Below, piece after piece: positions 1-10,300 of a stretch of 64,000 nt of DNA (the first letter of the stretch is position 1; each line of letters opens with the position of its first letter). The notes beneath the pieces are model-generated. The model ran no database searches. It was not told the origin of the DNA and saw nothing but the letters and a program-made list of their open reading frames with translations. Made by a program: the position numbers and the translations under genes. The stretch comes from Branchiostoma lanceolatum (taxonomy: Eukaryota; Chordata; Leptocardii; Amphioxiformes; Branchiostomatidae), in contig NC_089723.1 in NCBI RefSeq assembly GCF_035083965.1, positions 37,517,193-37,581,192 of the forward strand, read 5' to 3'.

Positions 1-618
1 TTGTCAGGACATGGCCTCAGATGAACCCCTGAGGTTTTGGGAGAGGTTTTCTTGTGGTTAAGGCCACACCAAGTTAATTTCTTGGGTATTGAAAAAAAAA
101 ATGCTAGATTAGAAAATCAACATGAAAACAGAATCTCAGAGGAAAGTTTGTACTTTGGTGCACACAGTTTCAGGGAGTGAACAGGGTCAGGTGCAAGTTT
201 TCACACCAGCTTTCTGTTTTCATGATGTCCTCGTGCTGAAATTTAAAAATAAAAATCGGTTAACCAAGAAATTAAGATGGTGTGGCCTAATGGCATGTCT
301 TATTACAAGCAAGCTGCAATGGTACATGTAGTACAGAGCTAAATAAACCACAAAAGTTTGCTTTCCTATCGCTAGTGGCATCCGGAAATTCATCATGCTT
401 TGTGCATGTTATTTCATTCTAGGGCTTCAAGAATAAGAAGTGCTGTTATTGGTACAGTTTTAACACAGTCATACTGTTACTGTCTTCCACTCACTAACTC
501 ACTCAGGCTTCAGTAAATTGATTTATTTTTGTGAGGACTTGATTTTGTGGTGGTAGAAAGGGAAAGGAGGTTTTCACAGTGTTTAAGAAACAATTCTGCA
601 GTACAGTAACGCTGTTGT

Positions 619-853
619 ACCACTCACTCACACACTCACTCACACACTCACTCACACACACACTCACTCACTCACTCACTCACTCACTCACTCACTCAAA
701 TACTCACACACTAACTCACACACTCACTCACACACTCACTCACTCACACACTCACACACTCACTCACACACTCACTCACTCACACACTCACTCACTCACT
801 CACTCATTCACTCACTCACTCACTCACTCACTCACTCACTCACTCACTCACTC
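619..853. repeat. (TCAC)n/(CACA) microsatellite
   Basis: About 235 bp of nearly pure CTCA/CACA tetranucleotide repeats. The apparent Thr/His/Ser/Leu-rich reading frame across it (579-941) is a by-product of the repeat and is not treated as a gene. Confidence 0.95.
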
Positions 854-2049
854 TTGGTTACTAGCTGTGCTGGGCCGTGTGACCCTCAACTTTTTCTTTT
901 CAATTGTATATATTTCATCTGTATGTTACTGTAAACTGTAGCACTATACTTTACTCCAGAATAAGTGGAAGGGAGGTTTTTGTAGTGTTTTAAGTTATCG
1001 GTTGAAATAATTCTGTAGCACAGTAATAATACATTTGAAATGCATATTTGTTGGGTCACAAATTCCCAGCAAAGAGAAAGAAAACCACTGCGAACATTTC
1101 CAGATTTACAGTATTATGCTAAAAGGTGCATGTAATCATGGTCAGCTGCAGTGTGTGTCAGGGTTCAGTGTGAGACCCAGGTGTCAGCCTTTCCCTCAGG
1201 ATGTTTCAATCTGACCTCCTGGAGGTGGGTCACTCTGTGGGTGGGTGGTCAGGTGTAGTGTTTCATGTCTAAATTTAGATACAGTAGGACCATGGAACTC
1301 AGAGGTAAAGTATCCTATATTCAGGCCAGGAGACATTTGAATGAGATTATATGTAACTCTCCAAGCAGAGGTTAGTGGGGAAGATTGTGACATTCTTATC
1401 ATATGTGTGGTAGGCCCAGCTATCAGAAACCGAGCATATGACCAAAAGGTTACCGACCTCTGCTAGAATTAGTAAGGTTGTAGGAGATTATGTAGGAGAC
1501 AATACAGTCAAACCTGGATTCAGCAACCACTCAAGGGACTGAGGAAAAATGGTTGCTGAGGACAGGGTGGGTTTAACTATGTAAAACTGGACGTGATTGT
1601 TTTACTGGGACTTGTGACGGGAGGTGGTTGCCAGCGCCAGTTGGTTGCCCGGTCAGGTTTGCCTGAATATTTTTGTATGTTCAGTTTGGTCACATTCAGG
1701 TAGAGTTTCTTCTAGTCTCCTTGTAATGTACTGTCCTTGATTGGCCATTCTTTATTTTCCTTTCTGAAGTTTGGCAAGTTGTAAACAGATCTAGATCTAT
1801 ACATGACTTGTACTCCTATAAACAAGATAAATCTTAGGCATTCTTATGTATAGATGCACAGAAAAAGGTCAGGAACTGTCCTTGGTTGGGTGTACTTCTT
1901 TATTTTCCTTTCTGCAGTGTGGTGTGTTTCCAACCTTGTCAGCTACTGTATCATTGTACATCAGCCTGCCTGTAGAATTGGCCTTTCACACCCTTTTATG
2001 TGACCCTCAGATGTGGTCGGACCTTTAGCACTGAGCTGTTGACAGAGTA

Positions 2050-2950
2050 GTCACAGCCATGGCCTGGAGCCAAGTGGATGGAGCCTCTCTGGTGTTCATA
2101 GGTTTTCCAGGGCTAGAAATATTGTGTGCATGTCAGCTTTAGATTTTTTTCATCCCACTCAATGTGTGAGAACCCATGTTGTTAATTGTTGTTGTTAAGT
2201 CTGTCATTTTGAGCTTACAATAATTCATTTTCATCAGTGCAGATTTTTGTCCGTTCTAACAAGCAAATTTTTGTACAGGGATAGAGGGACATGTCCCGGA
2301 GACAGCCCTGCAGCTGTGTATTGTGCACTTAAAATTGGAGCTAGCTGTGCACCTAATTTTTTACTGTGAGTGCACAGGTACACCTGTACATTTGTGTATA
2401 TGTAGGTTTATTGCACAGCCATGGCCTAGAGCCAAGTGGATGGAGCCTCAACTAGTGTTCAAAGGTTTTCCAGGGATAGAAATTCTGTTTGCATGATATT
2501 TTGCGCTTTTCTACACCCAAAATTGGACCTGTGCACTAATCTTTTAAAGAGAATGCACTGGTGCACCTGTATATTTGTGTTGGTTTATGGCACAGCCATG
2601 GCCTAGTGCCAAGTGGATGAAGCTTTGGTGTTCATAGGTTTTCAAGGGATGGAAATACTGTATGCATAACAGGGCTGTCTCCAGCTTTAAAGGTTTTTCG
2701 TTCCACTCATTGTGTGAAAGCACACAGTGACTACAAGTCAAGCTAACAAGACTTGATTTATATTATATATTGAGAAAAATGATGCAACCTTCGTGAGTTA
2801 TACTAAAAAGTATGACATATCTCTTTTGAAGTCAAGGCAGTGTTTATCTTAGTTTATTCTTAAGGGCCCAGTTTGTGTGGTCGCTGACTATCTACCAAGT
2901 GGATTAAACCTCTGGTGTTCAAAGGTTCCACAGGCCTGGAGATACACAAG
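2050..2950. repeat. Degenerate tandem/dispersed repeat series ('agccatggcctagagccaag')
   Basis: The same ~85-bp block, starting 'cagccatggcct.gagccaag' and running through 'ggtgttcataggttttccagg', occurs near 2055, 2416 and 2593. A decayed copy lies near 2890. The 2336-2500 and 2513-2680 copies form a ~177-bp direct duplication that includes the 'gtgcacctgta' stretch. A related fragment lies near 63.76 kb, so this is a dispersed family. No coding potential was seen. Confidence 0.7.
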
Positions 2951-3194
2951 TCATACCAGGCCGAGACATATTTTCACAGTATCGTGAATTCGAGATCGTG
3001 AAGCTATGAAAATAAAACCACAACAAAAGTTTCTCAGATTTATAGTAATTATACGTCATCGGTATTGAAAAATCCCAATAGTAGCTGCACTAATAGCTCC
3101 ATGGAGCTGGCTCCATGGAGCTAGCTCCATGGAGCAGATTAGTGCAGCCTTGCGGCAAAGTTTTTCTACCTCCATGGAGCTGGCTGGCTCTATG

Positions 3195-4095
3195 CACTTT
3201 CAATGCAAAATCATGGTTAACGTCACCCCTAAGAAAAGTGTAAAAATCTCTATTCGGAAACGCCGCTCTACCGCCACCATGCTCGATAGCTGCTATAACG
3301 TGTATCCCTATGCCTCTACGCACTTTCAATGCAAAATCAGGGTTAACGTCACCCCTAAGAAAAGTGTAAAAATCTCTATTCGGAAACGCCGCTCTACCGC
3401 CACCATGCTCGATAGCTGCTATAACGTGTATCCCAATGCCTCTACGCACTTTCAATGCAAAATCATGGTTAACGTCACCCCTAAGAAAAGTGTAAAAATC
3501 TCTATTCGGAAACGCCGCTCTACCGCCACCATGCTCGATAGCTGCTATAACGTGTATTCCTATGCCTCTACGCACTTTCAATGCGAAATCAGGGATAACG
3601 TCACCCCTAAGAAAAGTGTAAAAATCTCTATTCGGAAACGCCGCTCTACCGCCACCATGCTCGATAGCTGCTATAACGTGTATCCCAATGCCTCTACGCA
3701 CTTTCAATGCGAAATCAGGGTTAACGTCACCCCGAGGAAAAGTGTAAAAATCTCTATTCGGAAACGCCGCTCTACCGCCACCATGCTCGATAGCTGCTAT
3801 AACGTGTATCCCAATGCCTCTACGCACTTTCAATGCGAAATCAGGGTTAACGTCACCCCGAGGAAAAATGTAAAAATCTCTATATGCGAACGCCACTCTA
3901 CGGCCAACGATTCTTACAGCCTGCTCTAACGTGTTATCCAATGGCTCTACACACTTTCAATGCAAAATCATGGTTAACGTTACCGCTAAGAAAAATGTAA
4001 AAACATCTCTACGGAGAACGCTAGCGAACTTACAATGATTACAAGCTGTTGTCGCATGTATTTCCTACGGCTCCACGCACTTTCAATGCAAAATC
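3195..4095. repeat. 126-bp tandem repeat (about 7 copies)
   Basis: The word 'cactttcaatgc' starts at 3195, 3321, 3447, 3573, 3699 and 3825, exactly 126 bp apart. It then appears near 3952 and 4078 in more decayed copies. Because 126 is a multiple of 3, the array stays open on both strands for more than 260 codons, which gives two overlapping artificial ORFs (3129-3929 plus and 3090-3941 minus). The first copies are nearly identical, which points to recent amplification. Confidence 0.9.
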
Positions 4096-4099
4096 AAAG

Positions 4100-5700
4100 C
4101 AATGCAACTAGAAAAATTGTATACTATATATTATAGCAAACACATGTTGCGGGGGTCAAAACTTTAACGTAACGTTCGGCAAAAAGTTGGCAAAGTTCAG
4201 ATAATATTTATGTTATGTTCACTTGCAACATTTTACAAAGGCGCCGCTCGCTTGGGTCGTTCCATGGTACTACTACTAGTAGTATAGTGGGTACCTTTTT
4301 TATTGTTCGATTTACGTTTTAACAATTATGTCAGCGTTTTAGATTTTCTGTCTCCAATTTCATCGTACAAAACTAAAGGCGCATAATACTACTTTCGTCA
4401 AGTAGGCGTTATTTATAAAACCGTCTTGCTCTCGTTCGTTGTTGGTTTGTTTGTGTGCAAGGAGCCGACAAGTGCCTTTGATCTAACCGCCTTATGCGCC
4501 TATAAATAAGAACAATGAACTCGCGCGGCGGTCCCCTGTTGTCAACATACTACAGGCTGCATTTTGTTTACATCATTATATCCCGTAGAGACTTTCGGGG
4601 GCTATTACCATAGCAACAGCCAGGCGACACATTTTTCACTGGCAGAGAGTATCGTGGGCGTGTCTCACAGCGGACCACAGGTTTCATGGTGTGAAAGTTT
4701 CTTTTTCACGCCGGCCGCGTTCCGCCCCCGGGCCCTATAATGGGGGCTCTAATTTCTATTTAAACCTCCTTGGTAAACCACAGGGTTCATTTTTATTCAA
4801 TGACAAAGGACAGTGAAGTTGTTGCTTTCAGTCAGTTAAACAATCAAACTATAACAAACTACATATATCCCTAATGTTTGTTTATCAACGCACACGTACA
4901 GCATTAACAACAATTTTAGTTTAGATCGAAATGGAACCTTACGTATAGCGGACCTACCCTGTATAGCGGAGTACCTCGGCTGATTTCTACTATTTTCCCA
5001 ACGATAGGACGGAGCCTGGTAGAGGCTACTACTGTGGAGATATTCTACATCTGTGGTTTATATACTAGTGCTTTAGTCTGAAATGATTACTAATAGCTGA
5101 TTTCGTGACGCCAACCATAAATTTGACTTGTTTGCAGAGTAACGGGCAATCCTCATTCACCAGGGGGTTAGCAACTGTAATTAGTTACAGGACTGTATTT
5201 CCGGCCCGGCGGGTAGTCTCTACCAGACTAACTACGCCAGGGTTTCACTTGCAGGCTCCGTTACAATGCAATACAATAGCCCTGGATACAATGCAACACA
5301 ACACAACCCTTTCTTTTGCACGTTCACGACAGGCATGTTCGTGCAGGTCTATCCTCTTGTCCCTTTGATTTCAGCAACTTTAGTCTCCCGTCGACCAAAC
5401 GTGCGGTGACACGAATGCTCAATCTACCTTCCTTCTACCAAGGCACAACCAAAGAAATAAATATTCAGTGTATAAACAAATGAATACATTTTCCTACACG
5501 TATTTGTTCTGGTCGCCAAGGTCTTACGAACACCATGACCACCGCATAAAAATGGTGACACCAGCCACGGTAGTCCCTTCTTAGTCTTCTGTAGTCTCTA
5601 ACGGGACTGCAGCAGGACTCTACGAGCACTGACCTCCAAGGAAGGGTCGCAGAAGAGCTCTAGGGAGTTCCTTCATAGGCTATATGGATTATGGACTAAG
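4100..5700. other. Central non-coding part of the hairpin-ended element
   Basis: No credible gene is visible. Near 4600-4770 there is a promoter-like patch: an RFX X-box-like site (4604-4617, 13 of 14 consensus bases), a GC-rich 'cgtgggcgtgtc' word, and AT-rich 'ctataatggg' and 'tatttaaacctcc' words. Whether it is functional or a transposon-internal promoter cannot be decided from sequence. Confidence 0.35.
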
Positions 5701-6720
5701 GAGACGTGAACCATGTATTGCATTCATTGTGCATGGAGCCGCCAAGTTATATTTATCGTTCGGTAAAGCCCTCCATGGGGGAGTGATTTTTGTCAAGGTG
5801 ACGTGAACCATGTATTGCATTAATTGTGCGAGGAGCCGCCAAGTTATATTTATCGTTCTGTAAAGCCCGCCTTGGAGGAGTAATCTCTATTTTCGTAAAG
5901 GTGACGTGAACCATGTATTGCATTCATTGTGCGTGGAGCCGCCAAGTTACGTTATGTAAAATCCCTCCATGGAGGAGTAATTTCTATTTTTGTAAAGGTG
6001 ACGTGAACCATATATACAAATTTTCTTGAGAGTGACGAAAACCATGAGTCTGCATTCATTGTGCGTGGAGCCAGCTCTATGAAGCCCGCTATCGTTAACC
6101 AGAACGTATATACATGCGGAGTATATTTTTTTCTTGAGTGTGACGTTAACCATGAGTCTGCATTCATTTTGCGTAGAGCCAGCTCTACGGTGCTGGAAAA
6201 ATGCCGAAGGGTTGTATCAATAGCTCCATGGAGCTAGCTCTATGGAGCTAAAAGGGATACAAACTTTCTTGAGGGTGACGTGAACCATGAGTCTGCATTC
6301 ACTGTGCGTGGAGCCAGCTCTATAAAGCTTATTTAACATTAACCAGAGCTATCACTGGCAATACTCCATGGTGGAGTATTAAAAAAAATGGGGGGTGACG
6401 CAAACCATGAGTATGCAATCAAAGTGCGTAGAGCCAGCTCTACAAAGCTGGAAAAAGAGCCAGCTCTACGAAGCTGAAAAGCTGCCGTGGGGTTGTACTT
6501 TTAGCTCCATGGAGCTAGCTCTATGGAGCTAAAATGTACTACTATGCAAATTCTCTTTAGGGTGACGTGAACCATGTGTCTGCATTCATTGTGCTAGAGC
6601 CAGCACTATGAAGCTTGATTTTTTTAGTTAGATTTTTTTCTTCAAGGTGACGTGAACCATGCATATGTATTTTTCTTGATGGTGACATGAACCATATAAA
6701 TGCATTCATAGTGCGTAGAG
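5700..6720. repeat. Core-repeat array (GGTGACGTGAACCATG family)
   Basis: About 11 copies of a ~40-bp core (GGTGACGTGAACCATG, then a GCATTCA and GTGCGTGGAGCC segment) begin near 5704, 5798, 5901, 5997, 6030, 6138, 6276, 6394, 6560, 6646 and 6680. Variable spacers separate them. Two spacers (about 6213-6252 and 6503-6540) hold the same agctccatggagct palindrome as the element ends. The cores match the 126-bp array at 3.2-4.1 kb in reverse complement. Confidence 0.8.
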
Positions 6721-6970
6721 CTGGCTCCATGGAGTTGGAAAAAAATTTGCCGCAGGGCTGTACTAATCGCCTCCATGGAGCTAGCTCCATGGAGCTGGCT
6801 CCATGGAGGCGATTAGTACAGCCCCTTCTCAAAAATCCAGGATACAGACTATTTGGTAACTCTTTCTGCTTGTTGTTTTCTTTGCACAGGTGGATGTCCA
6901 TGACTGATCGATGATGAAATGACGCAAGAAGCTATCATCGTACAGAAACATTTCAGCAGGGACACCATCG

Positions 6971-7202
6971 TTTCTTCTGGTCTCTAGTCTAGTCCAGTCT
7001 AGTCCAGTCTACATCGTGCCATCATCCCTTTGAGGAGTGACCAAGATCTTGGACAATAGTCCATGATTCATGGAATGAGTCAAGAAGTCAGTACCTGTAT
7101 CATATTAGAAAGACTTTAGCAGGGATCATTTCTTCCGGTGTCTTCAAGATCTACATTGTGGCAACATCCCTTTGAGGAGTGACCAAGATCTTGGACAAAA
7201 GT
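6971..7202. repeat. ~160-bp tandem duplication upstream of PAM
   Basis: A block with 'tttcttc.ggtct', 'tctacat.gtg', 'catccctttgaggagtgacc' and 'aagatcttggaca' occurs at about 6971-7062 and again at about 7129-7202. It lies just 5' of the PAM start codon and probably falls in 5' UTR or promoter sequence. Confidence 0.75.
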
Positions 7203-7339
7203 CCTTCTATATCAAGGTTAAACTGCAAATTTCCAACACAAGAATTTGAACTTACCCAAATTTTCAACTGATCGGCTCCAGTCTTTATCGCAGAATTTTA
7301 CATTTTACATTAAATTTGGACGTCATAAAAAAGATAGAA

Positions 7340-10300
7340 ATGAAGCAGAGCGTCAGCCAGCTGTCCTTGGTCCTGTTGTGTCTGGTGTTGTTCGGCACGG
7401 TCGGCGACGCTTCGCTGCGACAGTGGGAGTACGAATACCCGGGTGACGAGGACGTGTTTGAGAGGCAGAACTATGCCAGACATGAGGAGGAGGAGGAGGA
7501 GGAGTACCAGGAGTTTGTGATGGATATCAAGATGCCGGGGGTCTTTCCTCGTCAGGTGGGGAACAGTTATACTTGTACTTCATTCGTTCATTCATCTATT
7601 CATTTATTTCATTAATTTTTCATTTATTCAGGTAGAATGCAGTCTTGTACTTCATTTATTTGTTTGTTCATTCATTGATTCATTTGTTCATTCAATCATT
7701 TTCATTTATTCGTTCAATCATTCATTTCATTCATCATTCATTCAATTAATCATTCATTCCTGTCATTCATTCCTTAATTCATTCATCCATTCATTCATTT
7801 GTACTAGTTTGTAAATTATGATCTTGAAGATAAACCAAGTAGGGGGAACTAGTGATTGAAAATTACTTATTGTCTTTTGACACAGCTGTTAGTAGTTTTC
7901 TAACATGATTTTGAATGATTTCAGGATGATGCGTACCTGTGCACTCAGATAGAGACCCCAAAAAATACTGCATATATCAGTAAGTGATGCTTTGTTGCCA
8001 ATATTTCATTCAATATACATTGTTTATGTTCATAAGAATTGAACACAATGTGGAGGGGAGGGCAAAACAGGTGTAACGACACCTTTACAGATTGCACTCC
8101 CACAAGCTAAAAACAACATCAACAATACAGTATGAAATTTTAAAAAATCAAATATGGGTACATGTGTCGATTGATAGAAATCCTAATTTCTTTTTTAAAG
8201 TAAAAGTTAAAATTCCTCCCCGCACCAGATGGCGACCATCTGCGGATCCGTTTCCGTGGCACTTATGCCACACAACTTTGTGCAATCACTACAGCAGGGG
8301 GCTAGTCCACTGGTAGTAGGGATGACAACAAAGTTACTTGCCCCCATTGGAGCCCATGATAAGACCCACTAAAGTAAGGCCCTATAAAAGTACTTACCTT
8401 AAATTCAATCTTAAAAACACTTCTCCACCAGGAAGTCACAAGGGTATACTTGATAAACATGCAAAGAAAACAGAGGGTTGTACAGCTCAAACTCGCAAAA
8501 CGCCACACGGAAGTAAACAGACCCTATCTCTGACCTAGTTTCCAGCCATACCCATCCGCATGACCCAACAACTCACATATGTTCTTACGCCACCAAAACT
8601 GCTAAACTAAACAATTTTCAACTAAAATGGGAAAGCTAAGACCCTACCTGTTCCTTCTAACTAAAAAAGTCTCCAGATTGGGCAAAAATTTTCAAGGAAA
8701 AGAAAGGTTTCAAAGATTTTAAGTAGGGACTACAAACGAGTTCAAAGATTGTGCCACTCAACTTAGGGGTAAGCCCTACTGTACCGGGTGTGTGTTTAAC
8801 TGCCATACCTTTTCCCACCTGTTGAGTTCTAAAGAGAAAGCAGTATGTACCATTTTTATGTCGGTATGACTCGGCGGGGGATCGAAGTCATGACCTACCG
8901 TATGCAAGGTGAACACTCTACCCACTAGGCCATCGCACCGGTGTTTCAGTATGTGTTAACCGTGCCTGTTTCTGTCGTGTTTCTGCAGCTGAGTTTGTGC
9001 CTGCAGCCAGCATGAGCACAGCCCACCACATGATCCTGTTTGGCTGTCAGACACCCTGGACACTCAGGAAGGATGTGTGGTGAGTAGGGATGGGTACCTA
9101 AAGCCAATGTTGATTTGATTGTATGGATGACAACCTACTGACACGTACTGACAGTGGCGCCGTCTTGGCTTAACGGTTAAGATGTCTGGGCCAGAACCCA
9201 AGGGTCTTGGGTTTCAATGTCCTATTATGCCACCGATGTTGTGCCCTTGGGAATGGCACTTTTTACATAACTTTCCTCACTCTGCCCAGGTGTAAAAATG
9301 GGTACCTTACTTCGGTTGGGGATGTAAAAGGCAGTGGAAGGAGAGGGTTGGGCTCCACCTTCCAATACTGTGCCCTAGACACAATGGATAACAACCCACT
9401 GCCCCTACAGCCTCAAAAAGGCTATGGGACTACCTTTACTTTTTGCTGACATGATGTAAAACTCAATTTCCACCTTCTCCCCTGCAGGGACTGTGGGAGC
9501 ATGCGGGACAGTTGTAGGGACGGGGGACAGATCATGTACGCCTGGGCAAGGGACGCCCCTCCCACACACATACCACAAGGTGAGCTTCATCATTTTTTTT
9601 GAAATTATTTATTCTTATTGAATTTTCAAAGAAAAACAACAAAGTAACACAGTGTGAGAACCATCACGTGGGAAACGATAAGCAACCAAAAATATATAGA
9701 TAATGTAATCATTGTAGTAAAGAATAACAATGTTAATAACAGAAGTTTAAAATTCAACCATGATGATAACAGAAATAAACAATTTAGAATCGTCATATCT
9801 GCTCTCTTTTTTCAGATGTCGGATTCCGCATCGGTGGTGAAAGTGGAATGGACCACTTGGTTCTACAAGTCCATTATGCACATGGTTTCAAAGGTACAGG
9901 AACAAGTTTTTATCCACTTTGTGCACAAAAACTAATGTATCAAGTGCATTAACATGTATTTGAGCTTTTATGACATATTTGTTGAAGATAAATATTGGCC
10001 CTAGATATTTTGAAGCCTTGGTTTTACTCTCATATCAACCAGTAAAACAAACTGATGTACATCATGCACATAACAAACAAACGAACCCCAATTGTAACCA
10101 CCTACCAGTTCTGTGGACAGGCTCTAGCAACAGCAAAGAACCACCCGTACCTAGGCGTTACGTTAACAACGGGGCTAAAGTGGAACACCCATATTAACAA
10201 GGTAACAACTAAGGCTAAACAGACATTGGGGGTGATCAAACGTAATTTGTGGGCATGCCCAGCAAAGGTAAAATCACTTGCATACACGTCTCTGGTAAGA

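Larger units (their letters stand above)
1..3060. other. Upstream non-genic region with dispersed repeats
   Basis: No convincing coding exon is visible. Apart from the TCAC microsatellite and the 2.0-2.95 kb repeat series listed separately, the stretch holds parts of a MITE-like family (about 480-610 and 960-1110). That family is recognised by words such as TACTGTAAAT, an 'aaaccaccgcgaac'-type motif and 'agatttacagta', and recurs near 52.45-52.61, 55.6-55.8, 57.44-57.62 and 62.37-62.58 kb. Positions 1508-1600 resemble the 'cagtcaaacctg' repeat family found elsewhere in the window. The short ORFs here carry no recognisable domain. Confidence 0.5.
3068..6832. mobile_element. Candidate ~3.75-kb element with inverted hairpin ends and internal satellite arrays
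   Basis: Both ends are ~85-90-bp imperfect hairpins in inverted orientation. Left (about 3080-3170): gctgcactaat, repeated agctccatggagct palindromes, then attagtgcagcc and a 'tgcggcaaa' word. Right (about 6745-6832): the reverse complement with few changes. Inside, a 126-bp tandem array (3195-4095) and a scattered core-repeat array (5700-6720) lie in opposite orientations. They share the core GGTGACGTnAACCATG followed by tGCATTnAnnGTGCGT. The centre (about 4100-5700) is unique and has no transposase-like ORF. This could be one non-autonomous foldback or Helentron-like element, or several nested repeats. No target-site duplication was resolved. Confidence 0.5.

Noticed and set aside
579..941. 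120-codon Thr/His/Ser/Leu ORF
   Set aside because: It is a translated TCAC microsatellite.
3090..3941. Overlapping 283- and 266-codon ORFs on both strands
   Set aside because: Both come from a 126-bp tandem repeat whose length is a multiple of 3. They have no start or splice context and no family similarity. Listed as a repeat only.
4604..4617. RFX X-box in the 3.75-kb element as a PAM regulatory site
   Set aside because: One mismatch, 2.7 kb upstream and inside a putative mobile element. Kept only as a note in the feature list.
5700..6720. CRISPR-like array
   Set aside because: The cores are variable in sequence and spacing, and the genome is eukaryotic. It is satellite/transposon sequence.
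8861..8941. A tRNA gene
   Set aside because: A- and B-box words are present, but a full cloverleaf with acceptor pairing is not evident, and it lies in an intron among SINE sequence.
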